Part shown: in pieces, positions 56,335 to 63,800 of the stretch | How the letters are laid out: every line of letters begins with the position of its first letter | Numbering within the stretch: the stretch's first letter is position 1 | Assembly: GCF_014695395.1 (NCBI RefSeq) | Contig: NZ_JACJOF010000027.1 | Coordinates: 186,001-250,000 of the forward strand | Source of the DNA: Nodosilinea sp. FACHB-131 | GTDB lineage: Bacteria; Cyanobacteriota; Cyanobacteriia; Phormidesmidales; Phormidesmidaceae | Length of the DNA: 64,000 nucleotides | Direction of reading: 5' to 3' | The notes under the pieces: model-generated | What the model saw: only the letters and a program-made list of their open reading frames with translations | Database searches by the model: none | What the model was told of the DNA's origin: nothing | Made by a program: the position numbers and the translations under genes

Positions 56335-57053
56335 GGGTCTAACTGCCTCTAGGTGCCAAAAATTGGTTGGGCTGACGATGGATGCGGCTTTAGCAATGGG
56401 CAACTGGTCGCCCGTTTGAGCTATAGTGCTGCGATCGCATCTCACTATATAGCTTTCTAGCCGCAAAACAGGGCTCAATAGCCCGCTTACGCCACTCTAT
56501 TTTAAGAAATATATCGCGGATATCCGCAATCTCACGCAGCCTGCGGCGGAGCAGAATCAGCCTTTTCTTTGCATAGCTTAATACTGTTGACAAATAGACC
56601 CAGCTTAGACAGCACTAACGGGGGAACAGCTTCTAGTTCAAAACAGAGTTATCTGAGAGAACGCAACTTTTGTCTACAAATACATCTATAAGTACAAGAT
56701 CAGTTGCACAATCCCGAAATAAACAATTTAGGGGTTTCTAAAGTGCAATCGCTTAAACATTAGCTTTAGCATTGCTCTACTGATATTAACAGTCCCAATG
56801 TTGTTTAAGTCAGTTACAACACTTTATTTATGTGGGTGAGTTGCTAACACCGCCTTTAAGCAATAAGGGTGTTCCCCATCTCAAAAAATACCCGCCAAAG
56901 TTGTGATTAAAGTTCAAACAAACGGTCATGTTTTGAACTCTCTACAAAATCTCTAAGTTTCAAAATCTTAGGTATTCACGCCATGTTGACTCCTAGGGCT
57001 CAAGCGATAAAACAAGGATGTTGAAACAAAGCCCTACTTTAAGGATTCGCCAA
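56335..57053. other. 719-base AT-rich regulatory region before the globin gene
   Basis: The longest gap in the window and visibly AT-richer than the rest. It separates deoC (-) from the protoglobin gene (+). An AAGGA site at 57041-57045 serves the globin gene. A dyad at 56911-56939 is described separately. No short gene was recognised. The size and composition suggest a complex regulatory region or an unrecognised small RNA. Confidence 0.5.
56911..56939. promoter_or_regulatory. Dyad AGTTCAAA-N13-TTTGAACT upstream of the globin cassette
   Basis: AGTTCAAA (56911-56918) and TTTGAACT (56932-56939) form a perfect 8-bp inverted repeat around a 13-base spacer, centred about 130 bases before the globin start. 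The spacing and form are like a dimeric regulator binding site. The regulator is unknown; the site does not match the FNR/CRP or NtcA consensus exactly. Confidence 0.4.
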
Positions 57054-57608
57054 ATGAGTCTTGAGCCCAATGAGTTTATGTCTAAGATGGTGTCGCGCAT
57101 TGGCCTCACTGCCGACGACCGTAAAGTACTTCAATCCACAGCCGATTGGGGTTTAGAAATCGCCCCAGAAATGGCCGACTACTTCTATGAATATCTAGGT
57201 CGCGATGCCGAGATGAGCGCCATTCTCAACGAATCTGAGGGCCGAATTCACCGGCTGCGCGAAACCTTTGTGGACTGGTTCCATGAAATGTTCACCGGCA
57301 TGGATAACTGGGGCGACGCCTACGCCGAGCGGCGCTGGCGCATTGGTCTAATTCACGTGCGTATCGGCATCGGCCCCCAGCACGTGGTGCCCGCCATGGC
57401 TGTGGTTGTACATGAGGCCGGCAAGCGCGCCCAGACCGACGGGAAAAACGACCAGCTGCGCGATGCCCTAGCCAAAATTTGCATGGTCGATCTGGCCTTT
57501 ATTGAGCAAGCCTATATCGAAGTTTCTTCGGCAGCGGTGCTGAAAGAAACAGGCTGGTCTGAGGGTCTCTTTAGACGGCTAGTCAAAACCGGTGCCACGG
57601 CAATGTAA
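57054..57608 (+). CDS. Protoglobin-type globin sensor domain protein
   Basis: A 184-residue stand-alone globin of the globin-coupled sensor / protoglobin class. The stretch GLTADDRKVLQSTADWG and the helix WGLEIAPEMADYFYEYLGRDAEM lead to the haem pocket; RRWRIGLIHVRIGIGPQHV contains the likely proximal His101 (family motif IGxxHxRxGI). No output domain is fused, so it must work with partners. It may bind O2, NO or CO. The ATG at 57018 also opens the frame, but the Met at 57054 has AAGGA at 57041-57045 and starts the globin homology. It is the first gene of a co-directional set. Confidence 0.88.
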   Translation: MSLEPNEFMSKMVSRIGLTADDRKVLQSTADWGLEIAPEMADYFYEYLGRDAEMSAILNESEGRIHRLRETFVDWFHEMFTGMDNWGDAYAERRWRIGLIHVRIGIGPQHVVPAMAVVVHEAGKRAQTDGKNDQLRDALAKICMVDLAFIEQAYIEVSSAAVLKETGWSEGLFRRLVKTGATAM

Positions 57609-57688
57609 CAGCCAATCACACGCTTTTTCTGTTGATCTCACTTCAGCTTTATTACCCTCATTTTCCTTAACCAAAGAGAGAACTAACC

Positions 57689-58060
57689 ATGGCGATTAGC
57701 ACCGAAAAACTCACCAACATTTTGCAAAGCTTTGTCACCTCTACCACCGACATTCAAGGGGCGGCAGTGGTCACCCCCGACGGTCTGCCTTTGGCGGCCA
57801 GCCTGCCCGGCGGCATGGACGAAGAGCGGGTTTCCGCCATGTCGGCCGCCATGCTGTCCCTAGGCGATCGCATCGGCAGCGAGCTAGCTCGGGGCGGCAT
57901 CGATCGCATTTTTGTTGAGGGCGACAAAGGCTACGGCATTCTCACTAGCTGCGGCGAAGATGCCGTGTTCCTGGTACTGGCCGACAAAGCGGCTAAGCAG
58001 GGCCTGCTGATGCTCGAAATCAAGCGCACCCTCAGCGAGCTAAAAGCCGTTTTGATGTAA
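57689..58060 (+). CDS. Roadblock/LC7 domain protein (MglB-like)
   Basis: A 123-residue Roadblock/LC7 protein: LTNILQSFVTSTTDIQGAAVVTPDGLPLAASLPGG, then a helix EERVSAMSAAMLSLGDRIGSEL, strands with IDRIFVEGDKGYGILTS and the final helix LMLEIKRTLSELKAVLM. Roadblock proteins regulate small GTPases in bacteria (MglB is the GAP of MglA) and dimerise. Located 80 bases after the globin gene and before a GTPase gene on the same strand. AGAGAG before the ATG is a weak ribosome binding site. Cytoplasmic. Confidence 0.93.
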   Translation: MAISTEKLTNILQSFVTSTTDIQGAAVVTPDGLPLAASLPGGMDEERVSAMSAAMLSLGDRIGSELARGGIDRIFVEGDKGYGILTSCGEDAVFLVLADKAAKQGLLMLEIKRTLSELKAVLM

Positions 58061-58150
58061 CCGCTCATCCCCCAGGCAGGATGAACCATGGGGATAAGAC
58101 GCTGTGCTTGTATAGCGATGCCCATGATGGTGAGATACATCTTCAGGAAT

Positions 58151-58176
58151 CCCCCCTTTTCCCTTAAGAAGGGGGG
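58151..58176 (+). terminator. Hairpin between the Roadblock and GTPase genes
   Basis: CCCCCCTT (58151-58158) pairs with AAGGGGGG (58169-58176) and the inner bases extend the stem by two. It lies 90 bases after the Roadblock stop and 170 before the GTPase start. It resembles a widespread cyanobacterial hairpin repeat, so it may partly uncouple the two genes or act as a processing site. Confidence 0.5.
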
Positions 58177-58346
58177 TACAGAGCGAATCTTTGACTGCAA
58201 GAGCTGAGGAAGCTGGTCTACTCAAGGATGTTCCTCACCGGCCAGGGAAATGCCCGATCTTCCCTAGGCAAAAGCGCTGCACTTCATCAATTTTAGGGTC
58301 TGTCCCCACGACAGTTAACCTTGTTCTTCATTGCCTCCGCCCACCC

Positions 58347-58895
58347 ATGGAAATCATGCGTTTAGTGGTCACCGGCCCTGTGGGGGCTGGCAAGTCCACC
58401 TTTATTCGATCCGTCAGCGAAATTGAGGTGGTAGACACTGACCGCCGCGCTACCGACGACGCCCTGCTGATCAAAAAGCGGACTACCGTCGCCTTCGACT
58501 TTGGTCGCCTCCAGTTTGGCCCCGACATGGCCCTACATCTCTATGGCACCCCAGGCCAGTCGCGCTTCGACTTCATGTGGGACATTCTGATTCAAAAAGC
58601 TCACGCCTACATTTTGCTAGTAGCGGCCCATCGGCCCCACGAGTTTCGCGAGGCTCGCCGCATCATGACGTTCATGAAGCAGCGATCGCCCTCACCCATG
58701 ATCATCGGTCTCACCCACACCGACTGCTCCGGCGCCTGGGATGCCGCCAACATTGCCCTAGCCCTTGGCTACCCCGACCCCACTCGCCGCCCGCCCATCG
58801 TTGCCGTCAACGCCAACGAAACCGCATCGGTAGCTCAGGCGGTCATTTCCCTGGTGCAGTTTACCTGGGCGGGCAGCTTAGCCCCTACAACTTAG
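58347..58895 (+). CDS. Small GTPase of the COG2229 / CvnD type
   Basis: A 182-residue Ras-like GTPase. Walker A is GPVGAGKST (residues 10-18), the switch I Thr is in RTTVAFDFG, switch II is LYGTPGQSRFDFMWD, and the base-recognition motif is THTD instead of NKxD. This is the pattern of the COG2229 GTPases found in Streptomyces conservons next to a Roadblock protein. Here the Roadblock gene is the upstream neighbour. Switch II has TPGQ like MglA's TVPGQ. The ATG at 58347 is chosen because the open frame to 58191 holds no homology. It probably cycles under control of the Roadblock protein. Confidence 0.93.
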   Translation: MEIMRLVVTGPVGAGKSTFIRSVSEIEVVDTDRRATDDALLIKKRTTVAFDFGRLQFGPDMALHLYGTPGQSRFDFMWDILIQKAHAYILLVAAHRPHEFREARRIMTFMKQRSPSPMIIGLTHTDCSGAWDAANIALALGYPDPTRRPPIVAVNANETASVAQAVISLVQFTWAGSLAPTT

Positions 58896-59066
58896 CGGCC
58901 TGCCAATGCAACGCCACTGAAATTCAGTTAAAAACATGCGGGATTTACGGATGCGGCGTTGAAGCTAGCGGTACAAAACCGTCAACTCCCCAGCCCAACT
59001 CCATATCCACTCCCCCCGATTCCTCCGTCTAACCCACTCACTCGCCCGCAGAAAGGGATAACACCC

Positions 59067-59942
59067 ATGACTGTCACTGGATACCTCGCCGATTTCTCTT
59101 TGCCCGAACTGTTTCAGCTAGTAGAACAGGGCAATAAAACCGGCCTGTTAACGATCTGCACCCTCACCGACCCCACCACTATCGCTCGCCACAACCACCA
59201 CATCTGGCTGAGCCAGGGGCAAATTGTTGCCGCTGGCAACAGCCTCGACCAGCAGGGCCTGATGCGGCTGATTGCCCAGCGAGGCTGGATGGGCGATCGC
59301 GCCGTCTCGCGGCTGGCCCAAACCTGCCAGATTCACACACCCCTAGGCCTGTGCCTCAAGAATCAGGGCGTGCTCACCGCCGAACAGCTCAAGCTGCTGT
59401 TTTATACCCAGGTGATGCGGCAGGTGTGCGCCCTGTTTGCCCTCCCCGACGGCTGGTTTCAGTTTGACCCTAAAGCCCCACTGCCCGTCTCCGAAATGAC
59501 CGGGCTGATCGCTACTGCCACCGATGTCACCCTGTCCGGGCTGCGCGCCCTCAAAGACTGGAACGCCCTCGATGAAAAACTGCCCGACCCTTCCTCAGCC
59601 TTGATCAGCGTGGTCGAGAGCAAGCCCAGCCTGCGCCTCAACCCCAACGAATGGCAGGTGTGGGAGTTTACCAACGGCACCATGGCCATCAAGGATATTG
59701 CCCAGCAGCTTAACCTACCCGTGGCCAAGGCCCAGCAGATTGCCTTTCGTCTGATTGTCACTGGCCTGGCTGAAGAGATGCCGATGGTAGCCGCCCCACC
59801 CCCCGCCGCCTTCGAACTCGCTGCTCCTACCCCACTAGAGCAGGGGTTTGCCACCACCGTCACGGCCGACGCAGCGGGTGCCGCCCCGGTCAGCCAGTCT
59901 TTTCTGCAAAACCTCGTTGGATTTCTCAAAGGCAAGGTGTAG
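59067..59942 (+). CDS. DUF4388 (PATAN) domain protein with C-terminal winged-helix-like segment
   Basis: A 291-residue protein. Residues 1-150 form a DUF4388/PATAN module: YLADFSLPELFQLVEQGNKTGLLTI, HHIWLSQGQIVAAGN, GLCLKNQGVLTAEQLKLLFYTQVMRQVCALFAL. The domain occurs in cyanobacterial PatA-type regulators (PixG, PatA). A C-terminal segment (about 185-240, WQVWEFTNGTMAIKDIAQQLNLPVAKAQQIAFRLIVTGLAEE) looks like a winged helix-turn-helix of the degenerate type seen in the same proteins. The rest is an Ala/Pro-rich linker and a short tail. It could be the output adaptor of the GTPase module. The ATG is preceded by GAAAGGGA. Confidence 0.85.
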   Translation: MTVTGYLADFSLPELFQLVEQGNKTGLLTICTLTDPTTIARHNHHIWLSQGQIVAAGNSLDQQGLMRLIAQRGWMGDRAVSRLAQTCQIHTPLGLCLKNQGVLTAEQLKLLFYTQVMRQVCALFALPDGWFQFDPKAPLPVSEMTGLIATATDVTLSGLRALKDWNALDEKLPDPSSALISVVESKPSLRLNPNEWQVWEFTNGTMAIKDIAQQLNLPVAKAQQIAFRLIVTGLAEEMPMVAAPPPAAFELAAPTPLEQGFATTVTADAAGAAPVSQSFLQNLVGFLKGKV

Positions 59943-59944
59943 CC

Positions 59945-60151
59945 ATGACCCACGATGCCCTGCGACTCCTCCAAGGCTTTCTCGGCCTGCTCAAGCTGGC
60001 CGACCTGCTGACTAGCCCCCCGGGCCTAGCCGTCACACTCTGGTTCTGGCTCCATCACACCCTGCCCTATGACACCGCTTTGGGTCTATGGCTGGCTACC
60101 CTCATACCGTTGCTGATGGCGAGCCATGAAACAGCGAAAGACAAGTTTTGA
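59945..60151 (+). CDS. Tiny membrane protein
   Basis: A 68-residue protein with two short hydrophobic segments (GLAVTLWFWLHHTLPY region about 28-45, LGLWLATLIPLLM about 48-60). Starts two bases after the stop of the DUF4388 gene, so translation is surely coupled. No family recognised. It could anchor the GTPase module at the membrane. No similar gene is seen elsewhere in the window. Confidence 0.6.
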   Translation: MTHDALRLLQGFLGLLKLADLLTSPPGLAVTLWFWLHHTLPYDTALGLWLATLIPLLMASHETAKDKF

Positions 60152-60213
60152 ATTTTGAATTTTAAGTTTTGAATTCCCAGTTCAACACCTCAACTCAAAA
60201 CTGAGAACTCAAA
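60145..60213. repeat. AT-rich inverted repeat between the tiny membrane gene and hemerythrin gene
   Basis: GAATTTTGAATTTTAAGTTTTGAATT is followed after a short gap by the roughly complementary AACTCAAAACTGAGAACTCAAAAC. It is low-complexity and common in cyanobacterial intergenic DNA. It begins at the stop of the tiny membrane protein gene. Confidence 0.5.
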
Positions 60214-60256
60214 ACCTCCCCATCTCCCCCATTCCCTAATTTCCCCCCAACCCGCC

Positions 60257-60688
60257 ATGGAAAGCAGCACTCTCCAGCCCTTCACCTGGGACGACTCCCT
60301 CAGCACTGGCGTACCGATGATCGACGCCCACCACAAAGAGCTGATTGCCGCCGTCAATGATTTAGGTCTGGCGATCGCCCACCACAAAGGCAGCACCGCC
60401 ATTAAAAAGCTTTTCGCCTTTCTTAAGTTCTACGCCGAATGGCACTTTGAGCATGAGGAAGCCTGTGCCGCCAAGCACAAGTGCCCCATTGCCGAAGTCA
60501 ACCAGCAGGCCCACGCCACCTTCATTGAAACCTTTGGCCACCTGCACGATCGCTACAAAGCTAGCGACGCCAGCGAGGCGGTAGCCATAGAAATCTATCA
60601 GCAGTTGGCCGACTGGCTGACCAGCCACATTCTTAAAATCGACACCCATATTGGCTGCTGTATTCGCAGTGCGACCCAAGGCGCATAA
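60257..60688 (+). CDS. Bacteriohemerythrin, one His ligand replaced by Asn
   Basis: A 143-residue stand-alone hemerythrin, a four-helix bundle with a non-haem diiron O2 site. Ligands by alignment to bacterial Hr: His26 in IDAHHKEL, His63 and Glu67 in WHFEHEEA, His86 in AHATFIE, His124 in TSHILKID and Asp129. The position four residues before His86 is Asn82, where bacteriohemerythrins normally have His. The site may thus be altered in O2 affinity or chemistry. Typical roles are O2 storage, delivery or sensing. It is the last gene of the globin-GTPase set, 105 bases after the tiny membrane protein. Confidence 0.93.
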   Translation: MESSTLQPFTWDDSLSTGVPMIDAHHKELIAAVNDLGLAIAHHKGSTAIKKLFAFLKFYAEWHFEHEEACAAKHKCPIAEVNQQAHATFIETFGHLHDRYKASDASEAVAIEIYQQLADWLTSHILKIDTHIGCCIRSATQGA

Positions 60689-60738
60689 GCCTGGCGCTGC
60701 TGAATTGAGAAACGCATCTGTAGACGCAATAGCCCCTG

Positions 60739-60784
60739 GTCGCCCTTCAAAATTTCCCAATGCTGGGAAATTTTGAAGGGCGAC
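60739..60784. terminator. Perfect 21-bp hairpin ending the cassette
   Basis: The arms at 60739-60759 and 60764-60784 are exact reverse complements over 21 bases with a 4-base loop ATGC. It lies between the hemerythrin gene (+) and the beta-helix protein gene (-), convergent, so it can terminate both. It is the longest perfect hairpin I found in the window. Confidence 0.85.
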
Positions 60785-60826
60785 GAGAGCATTGGGGCAA
60801 ATCATCCCTGCGTTAAGTAACGCCCA

Positions 60827-63800
60827 TCAGGGGCAGGGAGGACTGCCCGAACTACCGGCGGTGGCCCCAGCGTTGTTGATCTGAGTAAAGGTACCGTTAT
60901 TCAACTGATTCAGCTGAGCTAAATCGACTACTTGCAGAGTACTGCCCGCCCCAACAAACAGGTTGGCATCGAAATTTGTAGTAGCAATACTTTGGTTGTT
61001 GTTGATTTGGGCACAGAAGGATTGGGCCGATTCATTGCCGAGTTCTACGGCCTGATTGCCCGACCCCTGAATCTGGTTGCTCACCACGCGGAGCGTCGAG
61101 AAACGACTGGTGCCACCGGCAAAGCCAAAGATGCCGTTATTGCCAACCGTCTGGGTTTGGTTGTTGACGAGAGCAGCCTGGTCGATGGTGCCACCATCGG
61201 TAGCAAAAAGGCTCAGGCCGTTTTGGGCAACTTGGCTGACTCGGTTACTATCAGCGGTGACGGTGGCAAGCTGTCCTCCCGTGGCGGCAAAGGCAACAAT
61301 GCCGTCTGCGCCAATGGTGTCGAGGGTGTTGTCGCTAATTTGCGTGGCTGCGATCTGCCCCTGGTTGAGCGCCAAAACCTGAATGCCCGCTCGGTCAATG
61401 GATTGGAGTTGGTTGCCGGCAATAGTGGTCTGGCTGATTTGGCTTTGGCCCTCGGCCAGCACAAAGATGCCATCGTCGGCGATCGCCTGGAGCTGGTTAC
61501 CGCTAATGCGAGCTGTACCCAGCTGGCTTTGATCGCTGGCGATCAGCTCAATGCCAGTGGCACCTATCCCCGTTAGCCGGTTGCCCTCTACAGTTGCGGT
61601 CTCTATGCGGCTGTCCTGAGCGGTCAGAATAAGAATGCCACTGCTGGCGATCGCGGCTCCCTCACTGCCTATCCCCGTGTTGGTTACCGCTAAGGATTGG
61701 ATCTGGCTACCATTACTGGCCAGCACCAGCACTCCATTTTGACTAGCTTGCTGAATGTTCCCACTATCGAGGGTAACGGTGGCGATCTGGCCGCCGTTGT
61801 TCGCCAGCACGAGCACCCCATTCTCGCCAGCGCTGCCCACCTGGGGGGCGCTTAGCGTGGCGGTGGCAATTTGGGAGCCGCTATCGGCAATCAGCACCAG
61901 GCCATTGGCATCGGCCCGGCCCACAGTGAAGTCATTGACCGTCACCGTCGCCAGGCTAGAGCCGTTCTGGCCCAAAACCAGCAGGCCGTTGGCCCCGGCC
62001 GACTGAATCGTAACGGTGTTTAGGGTGGTATTGGCCAGAGCACTACTGGTGTCGGCCAGCACCAGCACCCCGTTGCTGCCCACCTGGCCCAGGTTGCTTT
62101 GGCTGAGCGTGAGGGGACCTAAGCGACTGCCCCCAAAGGCCAACACGGCCACCCCATTCTCGGCGGCAGCCGCCACCTGAAGTTGAGTTAGGTCAAGGGG
62201 GCCAAGGTCACTGCCATTTTCGGCCAGTACCAGCACCCCATTGCCATGACTTTGCTCTACGGCGACGTCGGCGATGGTAACGTCGCCGATAGCGCCACCG
62301 TCGCTCGCCAGTAGCAGCAGGCCGTTGGTGCCGGTAGTGCCGAGGTCGAGCTGCTGAAGCGTTAGGCTATCAATTTGGCCACCGTCATTGGCCAAGACCA
62401 GTACGCCGTTTTCCCCAGCGGTGGCAATCTGGGTTTGATTGATCGCCACAGTCCCCAAGCGGCTGTTGTCAGCTAGCACGGCTAGGCCGTTTTCGCCGCT
62501 GCTGCCAATGCGGTTTTGGCTGAGTTGCAGACTGCTGATCTGGCTGCTGTCAGCGGCCCTCACCAACAAACCGTCGCCCGTTGCCTGATGAATGTCGTTG
62601 TTGCTCAGGTCAGCGGTGTTTACTGTTTGGCCCGAGAGATTGAGCAAGATCCCGCTTTGGCTGGCGTCCTGAATCTGATTGCGGCGAACGATCACATTTC
62701 CGCTGACATCATTCAGCAAAATGCCGTTGCGCGCCGCCAGAATCTGGTTATCTAGAATCGTCACCGACCGCACCCCAAGGGCCTGGATCCCATCCTGACC
62801 GGGTTCTGGGGCGACGGCAAATCCCGACAGCAGGCTGTCATGCCCCATAGTCACGGTGCCGGGTACGTGGGGCAGCAGGCCGCTGCCCGACCCTGGCAGG
62901 ACCAAATTGCCCACCTGGGTACGCAAGGGCTGAAGCGGGCCGGGAGACAAGACCTGCACCCCGGTGGGAATGGTGAAACCGCCGGCCAAATTGCCCGGCT
63001 GAACGTAGACGCGATCGCCACTGCTGGCTACACCCAGTGCCGGATCGATCGCGCCATAGGGAGCGGCGGCGGTGCCATCGCCAGCGGCACTGGAGCCCGG
63101 CTGCACATGGTAAAACCGATAGGCCTGGTTGGTATCAGGGTCGAGCGCTGCCTGAACCTGGGCTTCGGCACCCAAGGTAATGCCCATGGTGCGCTGAATT
63201 GGCTGCCCCAGCGCCAGTCCTGTCGCCGCTGTTTGGGGACCAGACCCGCCCCAGCTAAAGCCCGTTTGCAGCAGCACATTGGCTCCAAAATAGGCGTCGT
63301 ACTGCATGCCCAGCCGCAGATTTAGCCCCGGGGTAGGGCTGGCGGCCAGCCAGGCTCGTCCGCCTAAGAAACCTGGTTGGTCAGGAGGGCTGTAGTAGTA
63401 GAGCCCCCCGTAGGCATTGAGCGTACCCAGGGATCCCAAGGTGGCGATCGCCCCGCCCACGCTCACATCCCCACCGGCCATGGCGACTTGCCGAGTCGTG
63501 GGCAGCAGCAGCTGATTGCCCTCAAAAAATGGCGCGCTGAGCAAAGTGGTGGTGCTGCTGCGATCGCCCAGCGGCCAATAGACATTGCCCCGCAGCTCCC
63601 ATCCATTGCGGACATGTTCTAGGCCGGCCCCCGCTTGGTAAAACGTTCCTCCCCCATGGGCCTGGGTATCGACGCCGATGTATCCTCCGGTCAGACTGGC
63701 GCGATCGCCGCTCAGGGTGCGGTAGCCCAGCAGCAGATTGCTGCCCAAAAATCCGGCTGTATCGAGCCGCGCTCGGCCCTGCAAGAACCAAATCTGCTGC

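Noticed and set aside
61050..62660. Regularly spaced repeats that might look like a CRISPR array
   Set aside because: The period of 84 bases is coding, with a hydrophobic protein repeat; units are degenerate and have no constant direct repeat with variable spacers.
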